Positions 15,237 to 24,349 of a stretch of 64,000 bases of DNA are shown here, one piece after another (position 1 is the first letter of the stretch; each line of letters begins with the position of its first letter). Position numbers and translations under genes: made by a program. The stretch is from Shouchella rhizosphaerae (GTDB taxonomy: Bacteria; Bacillota; Bacilli; Bacillales; Bacillaceae_D), in assembly GCF_900142675.1 (NCBI RefSeq), contig NZ_FRBS01000002.1, positions 310,001-374,000 on the forward strand. Reading direction: 5' to 3'. The notes beneath the pieces are model-generated. The model saw only the letters and a program-made list of their open reading frames with translations, had not been told where the DNA came from and searched no databases.

Positions 15237-16463
15237 TTATTTCACTGTTTGCTTTTCTGTAGCCGTTGCAAGGCAGGCAAGAAGTTGTTCCAAGACAAGG
15301 GAATCAATTGCTTGTTCGCTTGTGTGGACCGATAAATCAAGAATACGACCATCTGCCAGTTCTTTAATGAGCGTGATACTGCTAAATTCATCTTCACTGT
15401 TCGCGTCGGCGAAGGCGTAATCATACCAATCGAGAGCATCGGTTAGCGGCCACTTGATTTCTGTGCGTGCAGAACGGAGCGCATTAATGTGCATATCGGC
15501 AGGTACGTCTGGATGGGCGAGGCCGATAATAATGGAAATCGGCGCAAACAGTTGGTTTTGTTCATTCCAAAAACTATAAGACTGGTCCCCTAAACGACGC
15601 ATTTGGTAGCCTTCAGGCAATTGGATCTCAAGTGTGTCAAACAGCACAAAGGTATGGGCAAGAACGGAATGGGCTTCCCCGTCATAGAAGAATGGCACTT
15701 CCGCAACTAGGCTTTCTTCAGGCGTGTTTGCTTCGGCGCTAGGCTTGCCACTTAATTTTTGAGCTAAAGGAACGGTAGCCAAGTCCTCATCAATAGAATG
15801 CTCGCCTTTGTCGCTTTCATGATTAGCAGAAACGAGAATCGCGTGGAACAAGCTGACCGCTTCTTCATAAGCTTCGCTGTCCTGTTCCCTTAAATCGGCA
15901 GGCAAAGAGAGCGCAGCTACATACATATGATCTCGTTTTTCATCAAAGCGGACAAGACGATGAACGATGCCATGGCTGTCATCAACGGTCAAATAATAAT
16001 CAAAACCAAGCTCAGGAAACCAATGTGTATCAATTTCCACAGGCTCGCTTTCGTTGGAACGAAGAGCAAGTGTTGTGTAATCATGGCGCAACGTCCAATC
16101 TTTATCGGAAGGGAGCGGCTCCGTGCTGACGGAAACTTGAAAAGAAGGATCTTGGTCCGACACAAAAGTTAGCATATTGGCTGTTTCAACGACTTCAAAG
16201 CCCTCTGGTACTAAATAGGTTTTATCAAACGGAGCTGTTGCTGCCCGAGCGGAAAGGATGTCGGTTTTATCCCCGTTGACAACTGTCAACGCTTGTTCCT
16301 CTGGCTGTTGTTCCTCAGAGGCATCATTGCCTTGGGAAACATCGTCCTTATTGGGAGCGGGGCTCGCTTCAGGGGCTTGGCAGCCAGAAAGCAATATAGC
16401 AGCAAAGAGGCCGAAACCGCTTAATGTTCGCAATGATCGGCGAAGAAAAGGGTGTATCCTCAT
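15237..16463 (-). CDS. Putative lipoprotein with two similar domains
   Basis: A 408-residue secreted lipoprotein of unknown function. The signal ends in the lipobox LLSGC (Cys at about residue 28), followed by an acidic, low-complexity linker to about residue 70. Two domains then appear related: each opens with 'PEGF/PEGY' (YLVPEGFEVVETANMLTFVS and IQLPEGYQMRRLGDQSYSFW) and continues with a similar strand pattern, including LRSNESEPVEID versus LRSARTEIKWPL. This suggests an internal duplication. ATG at 16463 follows GGAGG by eight bases; the longer frame to 16484 has no such site. I do not recognise a named family. Confidence 0.75.
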   Translation of the reverse strand: MRIHPFLRRSLRTLSGFGLFAAILLSGCQAPEASPAPNKDDVSQGNDASEEQQPEEQALTVVNGDKTDILSARAATAPFDKTYLVPEGFEVVETANMLTFVSDQDPSFQVSVSTEPLPSDKDWTLRHDYTTLALRSNESEPVEIDTHWFPELGFDYYLTVDDSHGIVHRLVRFDEKRDHMYVAALSLPADLREQDSEAYEEAVSLFHAILVSANHESDKGEHSIDEDLATVPLAQKLSGKPSAEANTPEESLVAEVPFFYDGEAHSVLAHTFVLFDTLEIQLPEGYQMRRLGDQSYSFWNEQNQLFAPISIIIGLAHPDVPADMHINALRSARTEIKWPLTDALDWYDYAFADANSEDEFSSITLIKELADGRILDLSVHTSEQAIDSLVLEQLLACLATATEKQTVK

Positions 16464-16534
16464 TGACTGTTCCTCCATCATCATTTGTTGACTGTCCCAT
16501 ATTCTAACACGAAAGAGAGACTAGAACGAGAAAA

Positions 16535-16807
16535 TCATGTAATCGCCAACTCTTGGTATTCAGGATGTTTATCAAACTCGGCTTTCGCAAACGGGCAAAT
16601 GGGATCGATTTTTTTGCCTTGTTTTTTCATATCGGCTACGAAAGAAGCGACGAGTTTTGCGCCAATGCCTGATCCACGACTATCAGGATCCACAAAGGTA
16701 TGGTCAATGACCATATGGGTGTCTTCTTCAAAAAAGGTTAATTCGCCCACTGTTTTTCCCGCTTCTGTCTTAAACGAGTAACGTTTAGGTTGTTTGTCAA
16801 TATTCAT
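16535..16807 (-). CDS. Small GNAT-like acetyltransferase (YidJ/Gcn5-related type)
   Basis: A 90-residue protein of the short Gcn5-related family (PF14542). Family signs are the central HTFVDPDSRGSGIGAKLV (about residues 36-53), a compact acetyl-CoA-binding loop, and the terminal CPFAKAEFDKHPEY. ATG follows GAGGAG. Enzymatic activity is uncertain for this short subfamily. It is followed by the lipoprotein gene with a gap of about 70 bases. Confidence 0.85.
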   Translation of the reverse strand: MNIDKQPKRYSFKTEAGKTVGELTFFEEDTHMVIDHTFVDPDSRGSGIGAKLVASFVADMKKQGKKIDPICPFAKAEFDKHPEYQELAIT

Positions 16808-16830
16808 GCTATCTCCTCGTTTTATGGCGT

Positions 16831-17748
16831 TTAATCAATTGTTAAATGAGTGCGCAACTCATTGCCAATGCGTTCTACTTCTTCCTGTGGCAAGACCGCG
16901 AACCAAAGGCCGTCGACTGTCTCCTCACGGTAAGCCACATCGAGCTGCTTAATCGACTGTGCGGCAGGGCGATAAGCAGAAACATAATGGAGCATTTCTG
17001 TAAGTGTCAAATCCGTTTCGATGGCATCGCTAAGGGATTGTAGAAACGCAGGGATGTTCGCCAAGTTGCCAACTTGCAAACCTTTAGTGATGGCGCTTTC
17101 CATGACGTCGCGTTGACGGCTTGTCCGACCTGCATCCCCGGCAGGGTCCTCTTTACGCATCCGTACATAAGCAAGGGCTTTTTCGCCATTCAGTGAGAGT
17201 GTTCCTTTTGGGAAATCGTATCCATCGATCGAGAAGCTTTTTTCATTAACCACGGAAACACCGCCAAGGGTATTAATGACATCAACAAAGCCGTCCATAT
17301 CAACGGCAATATAATGGTCGATAGGAATATGAAGCAGCTCCTCAACCGTTTGCACCATTAAATCAGGCCCTCCATAAGCATGGGCATGGTTCAGCTTATC
17401 GGCCATGCTACGGCCAGCAATCTGGACTTTCGTATCCCGTGGGATGCTTACAAGCTTAACCGATTGTGCTTTGGCATTGACCGTTGCTACCATTAGTGCA
17501 TCTGAACGGCCATAGCCGGATCCAGCGGTTTTATCAATGCCGGCAATTAGTAAGGCGAGTGGTTCGCCTGGCTCTGCGGTGGCCTCCCGCTTTTCAGAAA
17601 TGCCCCCGTTGTCGATTCTGCTATGAAGAGGGGTATGCATGTTGTTGTTGGCATGTAAGACAGCTTCATATATGGAATAGCCAAAGCCAACAAACAAAAG
17701 CAAGCCGACCGCCAAACAAGCAATGACTCCTTTTGTGTACGAGTTCAT
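16831..17748 (-). CDS. LytR-CpsA-Psr (LCP) family glycopolymer transferase
   Basis: A 305-residue membrane-anchored LCP protein, which transfers wall teichoic acid or other glycopolymers from lipid carrier to peptidoglycan. There is one N-terminal membrane helix (about residues 6-28), then the LCP core with LLIAGIDKT, SIPRDTKVQIAG, DKLNHAHAYGGPDLMVQTVE and KGTLSLNGEKALAYVRMRKE. The Arg and Asp residues in SIPRDT and RMRKEDPAGDAGRTSRQRDV bind the lipid-linked pyrophosphate. I favour ATG 17748, behind GGAAAGGA; an in-frame ATG at 17784 would add 12 residues. A second LCP gene lies at 23.1-24.1 kb. Confidence 0.9.
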   Translation of the reverse strand: MNSYTKGVIACLAVGLLLFVGFGYSIYEAVLHANNNMHTPLHSRIDNGGISEKREATAEPGEPLALLIAGIDKTAGSGYGRSDALMVATVNAKAQSVKLVSIPRDTKVQIAGRSMADKLNHAHAYGGPDLMVQTVEELLHIPIDHYIAVDMDGFVDVINTLGGVSVVNEKSFSIDGYDFPKGTLSLNGEKALAYVRMRKEDPAGDAGRTSRQRDVMESAITKGLQVGNLANIPAFLQSLSDAIETDLTLTEMLHYVSAYRPAAQSIKQLDVAYREETVDGLWFAVLPQEEVERIGNELRTHLTID

Positions 17749-18005
17749 CAAAAAACGATCCTTTCCAAACGTCTTTCTTACCATACCCGCTTTCAGAAAT
17801 AAGCAAGCTGCAAATGTGTATCCTTAGTCTCAACGGAAGTCACGGGGTGTATACGGGCAATTGAAAACACGTATGAAAAGCATAGCTTTTTGTGTGGGCA
17901 TTTACGTTTAGCAACAGGCTGCTAGGCATATCGGTCAATATCGATAATAGCTTGCTCTGTTTTGTTATTCAAGCTATTTTCGGTTGAGGCGGTTTGGTTC
18001 AATCT

Positions 18006-18041
18006 GGAAATGGAGCCTTCCCTATGAAAGGCTCCATTTCC
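18006..18041 (-). terminator. Hairpin after galE
   Basis: Perfect 14-bp inverted repeat GGAAATGGAGCCTT (18006-18019) / AAGGCTCCATTTCC (18028-18041) just past the galE stop. A T-run is weak on both strands, so it may be a terminator or an mRNA-stabilising hairpin. Confidence 0.6.
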
Positions 18042-18064
18042 ATTTAACAACGATTGACCTTTAT

Positions 18065-19081
18065 TTACTTGCTTTCAAGCTGTGCTTTGCGGTGGACTTG
18101 CCAACGCCAAGAGTCTTCACACATTTCTATAAGCGTCCGCTTTGCTTCCCACTGAAGTTCAGTTCTTGCTTTCGTGGGATCGGCATAGCTGACAGGGGCA
18201 TCACCTGGACGACGGGGGCCGATTTTTTTCGGAATCGTGATGCCAGTCGCTTTTTCAAAGGCGTCAACCACTTCAAGAACGCTGTAGCCAGTGCCTGTTC
18301 CCAAGTTATATGCTTGCACACCTGTATATGTTTCGATTTTTTTGAGCGCTTGCAAGTGGCCCAAAGCAAGGTCAACAACATGGATGTAGTCGCGGATGCA
18401 TGTCCCATCTTTTGTCGGGTAATCATCGCCAAAAACAGACAGTTGTTCACGCACGCCGGCAGCAACCTGGGTAATATAAGGCATCAAATTATTTGGGATC
18501 CCGCTTGGCTCTTCGCCAATCAGGCCGCTTTTATGGGCGCCGATTGGGTTAAAATAGCGTAGCAGTGAAATGCGCCAGTTGTTATTAGAAGTCGCTAAAT
18601 CACGTAGCATGTCCTCAATAATGATTTTGGTATTGCCGTAAGGGTTGACGGCTTTTAACGGCGCGTTTTCTTCAATTGGAACTTGTTCAGGCAATCCGTA
18701 CACGGTTGCTGATGAACTGAAAACGAGTTTGTATACACCATATTTTTCCATCGTTTTGCATAATTGAATCGTGCTGCCGATGTTCGTTTCATAATAATGA
18801 AGCGGTTTTTCGACCGATTCGCCGACAGCTTTTAAACCGGCAAAATGGATCACCGCTTCAATGTTGTTTTCAGCGAAAACCGTTTCTAAACGAGAGGAAT
18901 CAAGCAAATTAATGTCATAAGTCTTCACTTTTTTGCTAGTAATTTCTTCAATGCGGTTAACCGTATCAGGTCCGCTGTTGGAAAAATTATCAACTATGAT
19001 AACGTCATAGCCTTCTGTTAAAAGTTCAACGCAAGTGTGGCTGCCAATGTAGCCGGCACCGCCTGTAACGAGAATGGACAT
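18065..19081 (-). CDS. galE: UDP-glucose 4-epimerase
   Basis: A 338-residue short-chain dehydrogenase/reductase family enzyme that interconverts UDP-glucose and UDP-galactose for cell-surface glycans. The NAD-binding GGAGYIGSHTCVELL occupies residues 7-21, the active-site Ser is in FSSSATVYG (about 121-129) and the YxxxK pair is in NPYGNTKIIIED (about 146-157). DYIHVVDLALGH and the C-terminal GTGTGYSVLEVVDAFEK are standard GalE. ATG follows GGAGGG. Divergent from rodA and close to LCP and kinase genes, which fits an envelope role. Confidence 0.95.
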   Translation of the reverse strand: MSILVTGGAGYIGSHTCVELLTEGYDVIIVDNFSNSGPDTVNRIEEITSKKVKTYDINLLDSSRLETVFAENNIEAVIHFAGLKAVGESVEKPLHYYETNIGSTIQLCKTMEKYGVYKLVFSSSATVYGLPEQVPIEENAPLKAVNPYGNTKIIIEDMLRDLATSNNNWRISLLRYFNPIGAHKSGLIGEEPSGIPNNLMPYITQVAAGVREQLSVFGDDYPTKDGTCIRDYIHVVDLALGHLQALKKIETYTGVQAYNLGTGTGYSVLEVVDAFEKATGITIPKKIGPRRPGDAPVSYADPTKARTELQWEAKRTLIEMCEDSWRWQVHRKAQLESK

Positions 19082-19226
19082 AGTATCCCTCCACGGTATA
19101 CAAAGTAAGTGTTATTCACTCTAGTATACCAGAAATGCAAAAAACAAAATATAGAAGAAAGAACGAACAATCTTGAGGAAAAAGCATGATAAAATAAAAG
19201 AAAAATCCCGGGGGCTGAATCGATCA

Positions 19227-20486
19227 ATGGAGCAAGAAAAATCATGGCGCGATAGGATTGACTATACGCTCTTGTTTCTCGTGTTTGTGTTAGGTTGTCT
19301 GAGTATCATGGCCATTTACGCAGGCACAACCACCCAGTTTTTCAGTGCTGAAGACTATGAAAAGTATCGCCATGTGTTTGCCCTTTCGCAAGCAAAATGG
19401 TTTTTAATCGGATTCGTATTAATGGTTGTCGTAATGCTAGTAGACTATGAATATTTAAAACGCTTGACGATTCCTATTTTTGCTTTTGGCATGATCTTGT
19501 TGCTATGGGTGCAATTTTTTGGGGTTGAAAATAAAGGCGCCACGCGTTGGATTGGCATTAATGGCACGCCGATTTACCAGCCTTCAGAAGTGATGAAAAT
19601 CATTCTTGTCCTCACGCTTGCCCATTTAATCGTCGTGCTGAATCAACGATATTCCGAAAAAGGGCTCAAAGCCGATTTAAAAAAGCTCGGCTGGCTTGCT
19701 GCTTTTGGGATCCCGCCTTTCTATCTTGTCTTAAAGCAGCCAGACTTGGGAAGCGCACTTGTCCTTGCTGTCATCATTGCCACTGCCATTCTTATGGCCA
19801 ATGTTTCCTATAAAGTACTAGCCAGTTTGGCCGCACTTGCAGGGGCAGGAATCGCTTTTCTTTATTATTTGCTTTTAAACCATATTGAACTGATTACAAA
19901 ATATGTGTTAGAAGAACACCAGCTTGTGCGGATTCTCGGGTGGCTATACCCAGAGGAGTATGCATCAGGTTATGCAATGCAAACATTAAATGCGACACGA
20001 GGCATTGGCTCCGGCCAATTGACGGGAAGCGGCTTCTTAAATAGTGTCCAAGCCGCTAATGCTTCCACGCCTGAACTCCATACCGATTTTATTTTTGCCG
20101 TTATTGGGGAGGAATTTGGCTTTCTCGGTTCGACTGTTGTCATTTGCGTCTATTTTCTACTTATTTATCGCCTGATTATGCTCGCTCACTCATGCAATGA
20201 CTTATACGGAACATCAATCATTGCGGGCATTGCTGGCATGTTGACGTTTCAAATTTTCCAAAATATTGCCATGACCATTGGGCTGATGCCTGTCACTGGC
20301 ATAGCGTTGCCTTTCCTTAGCTATGGAGGCAGTGCGCTCATGACGAATATGGTTGCCATTGGCATTGTTCTCAATATTGGCATGAGGCAAAAAACGTATA
20401 TGTTCAAGTCAACCAGTGAAGTCGTCGACTCAGACAAAGGGACGCTTATCCCGATGAAAGGAAAACGATTCAAGCTGCCTCTCTAG
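19227..20486 (+). CDS. rodA: RodA/FtsW/SpoVE-family peptidoglycan polymerase
   Basis: A 419-residue SEDS glycosyltransferase with about ten membrane helices that polymerises lipid II during cell elongation. Typical motifs are KQPDLGSALVLAVI (about residues 175-188; the Asp is catalytically important in RodA), ATRGIGSGQLTGSGF (about 252-266), and HTDFIFAVIGEEFGFLGS followed by GLMPVTGIALPFLSYGGSA. The RodA assignment rests on overall pattern; a paralogue such as SpoVE or FtsW is less likely. ATG 19227 is preceded by GGGGGCT; the frame extends upstream to 19173 without a better start. Confidence 0.88.
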   Translation: MEQEKSWRDRIDYTLLFLVFVLGCLSIMAIYAGTTTQFFSAEDYEKYRHVFALSQAKWFLIGFVLMVVVMLVDYEYLKRLTIPIFAFGMILLLWVQFFGVENKGATRWIGINGTPIYQPSEVMKIILVLTLAHLIVVLNQRYSEKGLKADLKKLGWLAAFGIPPFYLVLKQPDLGSALVLAVIIATAILMANVSYKVLASLAALAGAGIAFLYYLLLNHIELITKYVLEEHQLVRILGWLYPEEYASGYAMQTLNATRGIGSGQLTGSGFLNSVQAANASTPELHTDFIFAVIGEEFGFLGSTVVICVYFLLIYRLIMLAHSCNDLYGTSIIAGIAGMLTFQIFQNIAMTIGLMPVTGIALPFLSYGGSALMTNMVAIGIVLNIGMRQKTYMFKSTSEVVDSDKGTLIPMKGKRFKLPL

Positions 20487-20510
20487 GTTCGCCCGTCCCC
20501 TATAAAGCAA

Positions 20511-20544
20511 CAAGGCTTCCTCGCGTTTGTAAGGGGAAGCCTTG
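20511..20544. terminator. Hairpin downstream of rodA
   Basis: CAAGGCTTCC (20511-20520) pairs with GGAAGCCTTG (20535-20544). No T-run follows, so the terminator call is tentative. Confidence 0.4.
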
Positions 20545-20655
20545 CTTAGTATTGAGGGCGCCAAACGAACCTGAAGTTTCATGAGGAAATTAAGTTGATT
20601 CATGCTCTTCTGTTTGAACGACCTGATGCAAATAGAGTTCTTTTCGCTTGCTGAA

Positions 20656-20850
20656 TCAATACAATGCGCCAATAAGAAGAATCGCCGCGGCTAACGCGAA
20701 TATAAAACGGGCGCCAAATAAATCGGTCAAAAAACCAAAAAGAAGAGTTGAAAGACCAAATGAGGCGAAGCCGGCAGCTTCCTGGGCAGAATATACTCGA
20801 TCCAGCTCTTTTTCGGGGACAATTGATGCATGGCGACGATGTACAAGAAG
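20656..20850 (-). pseudogene. C-terminal remnant of a major facilitator superfamily transporter
   Basis: On the minus strand an open frame without a usable start encodes SIVPEKELDRVYSAQEAAG, then two hydrophobic segments (FGLSTLLFGFLTDLFGARF and FALAAAILLIGALY) and a stop at 20656. This is the end of an MFS drug-efflux-type protein: IPxxxLGRVxS followed by the last two helices. Upstream the frame continues briefly as unlike, charged sequence and then hits a stop, so most of the gene is gone. Confidence 0.7.
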
Positions 20851-20856
20851 GCCGCT

Positions 20857-21237
20857 TCTTATTTTGAGACGTTTTATTGCAGTTCTTCTGTTATTATACT
20901 TGAAAAGAGCATTATAGGCAGATGAAATGGGTTCTTTAAAATGATGTTGCTTTATGAATGTCCTGCATGTTCATGAAAGAATAGACGAAGGCTTGGTTGT
21001 CTTCTCTGGTATTGTCTCTTACATTTAAATCAGGCCTTTCATATCGATCTGAATCAAGGACTTGATTATTTGCTTCGATCTATTAGTTGAAACGAAACGT
21101 TTAAGGAAATATACAGAAGGGAGAAACTAATGAACGAACGACTTTTTACTTATTGATCATAAAGTAAAAGAATAGAGTTTTCATTTTCGGAAAATGAATG
21201 TAGTAAAAATCCTTTTGTACAAGGATGGGTGTTAAAA
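20857..21237. other. Gene-free AT-rich stretch before the HIT gene
   Basis: I see no supported gene. It contains a short perfect palindrome, TTCATTTTC-G-GAAAATGAA (21180-21198), about 40 bases before the HIT start, which could be an operator. The stretch is AT-richer than its surroundings, like the HIT gene. Confidence 0.4.
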
Positions 21238-21675
21238 ATGGATAGTGCTGAATGTTTAGGGTGTAAATTAGCTAATAATATAGAGTTTGTTTATAAGGTT
21301 TATGAAAATGATTTCGTATCCTGTATATTGGATCACGATCCATTTAATAAAGGACATGTACTAATATTGCCAAAAGAACACTTTGAAGAATTGGATCAGT
21401 TAAATAGGAAAACTGCAAATATAATAATTGAAACTTCTCAGATTATATCCAAGGCTATAAAAGCACTATATAAGCCAGACGGAATTACAATATGCCAAAA
21501 TGGAGGTGTTTTTAGTGAACTAACTCATTTTCATATGCATGTTGTACCTAGGTATATCAATCAATCGTTTGCTCCTTTTTATTCAGAAGAACCATTCCAG
21601 AACAGCAAACTGAAGAATGAGTTGTTTGATACGCATAAAGAGCTAGAAGATAAAATCAACCGGTTAATTATGTAA
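21238..21675 (+). CDS. HIT-family hydrolase
   Basis: A 145-residue histidine-triad nucleotide hydrolase. The triad HFHMHVVPR lies near residues 102-110, and the preceding NKGHVLILPKEHFEEL (about 37-52) and ITICQNGG are standard. The N-terminal CLGCKLAN, with a CxxC, may bind zinc together with later residues, as in Hit proteins. ATG 21238 follows AAGGATGGG; GTG 21229 overlaps that site. Base composition is AT-richer than the genes around it, and the MFS remnant lies just upstream, both consistent with acquisition. Substrate unknown (nucleoside phosphoramidates or dinucleotides in the family). Confidence 0.88.
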   Translation: MDSAECLGCKLANNIEFVYKVYENDFVSCILDHDPFNKGHVLILPKEHFEELDQLNRKTANIIIETSQIISKAIKALYKPDGITICQNGGVFSELTHFHMHVVPRYINQSFAPFYSEEPFQNSKLKNELFDTHKELEDKINRLIM

Positions 21676-21875
21676 GAAAAACAAGCGCATAGAAATTTAA
21701 CAACTATAGATGTAGATTTTCCTTTTAATACGTTGAATGAACCTTTTTAAACAAAAAGAGGAATAGAGATCTCCTTATTTTTATTTAAGAAATAAGAAAG
21801 TCACTTCTTTAGTAATATAAAAAAGTTCCATCTGAATTGCTTAACAAAGAAATTAAAAAGAGAGGAGAGGCGACG

Positions 21876-22346
21876 ATGGATCATTCCATGTATTTAGCCA
21901 AAACGATTCACCTAGCAGCTGAAAGCATTCAAAGCGGGGGTGGTCCTTTTGCGGCGATCATTGTGGACCCAAATGGAGCGATTATTGGCCAAGGCACTAA
22001 CTCTGTGACGAATGACAATGACCCGACGGCACATGCAGAAGTGGTGGCAATTCGAGATGCGTGCAACACAATTAACGATTTTCAGCTTGAAGGATGTACG
22101 CTTTACACAAGTTGTGAGCCATGCCCGATGTGTTTGGGTGCGATTTATTGGGCTCGGCCAAAGGCGGTCTATTTTGCAGCAACGCAAGAGGACGCAGCAG
22201 CAGTCGGATTTGACGATGCGTTTATTTACAGAGAAATTGAAAAACCTTATAAGGAGCGGACAATTCCGTTTTATGCGTATGAGATAAACGAGAAAAAGCG
22301 CCCGTTCCAAATGTGGGAAGCTCTGGCTACAAAAACCGAGTATTAA
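21876..22346 (+). CDS. guaD: Guanine deaminase
   Basis: A 156-residue cytidine-deaminase-fold enzyme that converts guanine to xanthine. Zinc ligands are in THAEVVAIRDAC (HAE, about residues 53-55) and TSCEPCPMCLGAIYWARPKA (PCxxC, about 81-95). The C-terminal DAAAVGFDDAFIYREIEKP is characteristic of the domain-swapped Bacillus GuaD rather than tRNA adenosine deaminase. Length equals B. subtilis GuaD. ATG 21876 follows GAGGAGAGG. Confidence 0.93.
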   Translation: MDHSMYLAKTIHLAAESIQSGGGPFAAIIVDPNGAIIGQGTNSVTNDNDPTAHAEVVAIRDACNTINDFQLEGCTLYTSCEPCPMCLGAIYWARPKAVYFAATQEDAAAVGFDDAFIYREIEKPYKERTIPFYAYEINEKKRPFQMWEALATKTEY

Positions 22347-22413
22347 CTTGCCACATCAGTTGTCAGGCAAAACGCTTGTCAGTTGAGGCAAACAAATAAA
22401 ACTAAAGGCTAAT

Positions 22414-22437
22414 GCCGCCAATTAGGCGGTTTTTTTG
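22414..22437 (+). terminator. Rho-independent terminator after guaD
   Basis: GCCGCC (22414-22419) / GGCGGT (22425-22430) with an AATTA loop, followed by TTTTTTT. Confidence 0.8.
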
Positions 22438-22564
22438 TACTCTCATCAGAATCTTCAATTCATTAATAGACGATTTCCACTTGAAATCCCCTTTGAGCTA
22501 AAAAGAGCACAAGGGAAATCCCTTTTTTCAAAAAGGATGCACTTACGGGCGAAAAGAATGAGAG

Positions 22565-22602
22565 AAAAAAATGCGCTCAAATGAGATTACATTTGAGCGC
22601 AT
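22565..22602 (-). terminator. Rho-independent terminator of the TPR gene (minus strand)
   Basis: Perfect 13-bp stem ATGCGCTCAAATG (22571-22583) / CATTTGAGCGCAT (22590-22602); on the minus strand it runs into TTTTTT (plus A-run 22565-22570). Confidence 0.92.
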
Positions 22603-22609
22603 CTGGCCA

Positions 22610-23098
22610 TTACTGATCCCAGATTGTATCAAGTTTATCTGCGTAAAAACGAATCGCTTTTTCATAGCTCTTTAAGGCAGTGTCATTTGTCGTATCCGCA
22701 ATGGTATACAAAAGCTGTTCCATTGCTTCACTGTGCTTGCTGTTGTTGTATAAAGCCATTGCTAAAAAGACTTGCAGTGGTTTACTGTTCGGAAAGAGCG
22801 AGCAGCCTTTGCTTAACGTTTTTTCGGCCTTGCCATACTCGCCAAGTACACGGTATGTGCTGCCGAGGCCTAAAAGGGCGCCTTCTAAATCATCGCCTGA
22901 TAACCCTAAGGCAATCGCCTGTTCATAATGAGGGACAGCTTGGCGCTCTTTCCCTAGCCGATCCAGGCTAGATGCATAGTAGTAGTGGGAAAGAGGGTCA
23001 TTGGGCTGCTCGGCAAGCAAAGCGGCAAATGTTTCTTGCGAAGCTTCCAGCTTGCCAGCTGCTTGTAAAGAGAATGCTTTTTTTGCTAATGGATGCAT
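22610..23098 (-). CDS. Tetratricopeptide repeat protein
   Basis: A 162-residue soluble protein made of TPR-like helical hairpins. Repeat signatures include NDPLSHYYYASSLDRLGKE, then a repeat ending LGLGSTYRVLGEYGKAEKTL, and LQVFLAMALYNNSKHSEAM. No signal or catalytic motif, so probably a scaffold for protein-protein contacts. ATG follows AAGGAGGGG. It may be cotranscribed with the LCP gene, whose stop lies 30 bases upstream. Confidence 0.85.
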   Translation of the reverse strand: MHPLAKKAFSLQAAGKLEASQETFAALLAEQPNDPLSHYYYASSLDRLGKERQAVPHYEQAIALGLSGDDLEGALLGLGSTYRVLGEYGKAEKTLSKGCSLFPNSKPLQVFLAMALYNNSKHSEAMEQLLYTIADTTNDTALKSYEKAIRFYADKLDTIWDQ

Positions 23099-23128
23099 TC
23101 CATCCCCTCCTTCTATAAAGGAATCGAC

Positions 23129-24052
23129 TTATTCGAGTCCCAAATGTGACAGCATTTCATTTCGCACGCGGGCTTTTTCTTCGTCGCTGACAATGGCGTA
23201 CCAAATGCCGTCAATCGTTTCCCCTGTATAGGAAACTTCGATTTGTTCGGTTGAACCGAGAGCAGGGCGATATTCAGACTGGTAGTCCCACATGACATCT
23301 AATGATAAATCTGTCCGGACAGTGGTGCCGAGCACATCTAGAATCTCGCCGACTTTTGTAATCGAGCCGAGAGAGGCGGACTCTTGCATGAGGGCGTCAA
23401 TAATGTCTCGTTGTCGGTTTGCTCGTCCGGCATCACCGCGAGGATCGTCATAGCGCATACGTGTGTACTTAAGCGCCTCTTCCCCGTTTAACTCAATCGT
23501 TCCTTCTGGGAAATGAGAACCATCCATCTCAAACTCAAAATCATTGTAAACCGTGATGCCACCAAAAGCATCAATTAAACGTTCAAATCCAGCCATATTG
23601 ATACTAGCGTAATGGTCAATTGGTATGCCATACGCTTCTTCAATCGAATCAATCAGCATTTGTGCGCCGCCATATGCATGGGCATGGTTGATTTTCTCCA
23701 CCGTGCCGCGGCCAACAATCTCTGCTCGGGTATCACGAGGAATGCTAAGCATTTTCGTTGTCCCTTCTGCCGGGTTTAACGTTAGTACCATAATCGAGTC
23801 GGCTCGGCCAACAACTTCGTCTTCGCGGCCTTCCGTTAAATCCACCCCAGTGAGAAGAATCGACATTGGTTCTCCGACTTGAAGGCTAGCGGGGCGAAGC
23901 GGAGAAGCGCCTTCGCGGTTTGGAAGAGGGTCATACATTTCATTGGCTGTATGGCGAATGTCGTTGTACAAATAGATACCGTAACCAATCACGCTCAGAA
24001 ACAGGAGCCCGAAAAGAAGGGCAATGACTTTTAAAACGGTTTTCTTTTTCAT
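23129..24052 (-). CDS. LytR-CpsA-Psr (LCP) family glycopolymer transferase
   Basis: A 307-residue LCP protein, the second in the window. It has an N-terminal membrane helix (residues 5-28), then LLTGVDLTEG, LSIPRDTRAEIVGRGTVEKI, NHAHAYGGAQMLIDSIEEAYG, FPEGTIELNGEEALKYTRMR and DPRGDAGRANRQRDIIDAL, matching the catalytic core. It resembles the LCP at 16.8 kb in length and in the SYTGETIDGIWYAIV / YREETVDGLWFAVL ending, so the two are probably paralogues of one subgroup. It lies upstream of, and divergent from, the tyrosine kinase module. Confidence 0.9.
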   Translation of the reverse strand: MKKKTVLKVIALLFGLLFLSVIGYGIYLYNDIRHTANEMYDPLPNREGASPLRPASLQVGEPMSILLTGVDLTEGREDEVVGRADSIMVLTLNPAEGTTKMLSIPRDTRAEIVGRGTVEKINHAHAYGGAQMLIDSIEEAYGIPIDHYASINMAGFERLIDAFGGITVYNDFEFEMDGSHFPEGTIELNGEEALKYTRMRYDDPRGDAGRANRQRDIIDALMQESASLGSITKVGEILDVLGTTVRTDLSLDVMWDYQSEYRPALGSTEQIEVSYTGETIDGIWYAIVSDEEKARVRNEMLSHLGLE

Positions 24053-24349
24053 AATAAGAATAACGCCTTTCTAATTGAAGATATGGAATTAGGCAACTAC
24101 TTTCTTAATAGGATAATTAATTTACTACCATTCCACAAGCCTATCTTTTTGTATTTTTAAGTGAAAAATAAAATAAATAGAATCGGGTTATGGGTCACGG
24201 TGCTAAAGACCTACTAATTGACGGAAAAGTAAGATAACGGAGGACTAAAGTTTCTTTGAGATAAGCTAGATTTCAGGGTAATTTCTTTGCAAATTATGAT
24301 ATAATTCGTAAAGAGTCAGGGAAGTGACGTCTAGGAGGTATATAAACAA
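24053..24349. other. Divergent promoter region between LCP and ywqC-like genes
   Basis: No gene is seen in these 297 bases. A TATAAT hexamer at 24300-24305 could be the -10 of the kinase operon, but I found no convincing -35 at the right distance. Confidence 0.3.

Noticed and set aside
18006-18041. Part of a CRISPR or dispersed repeat
   Set aside because: The 14-bp inverted repeat occurs once and directly follows galE, so it is a gene-end hairpin.
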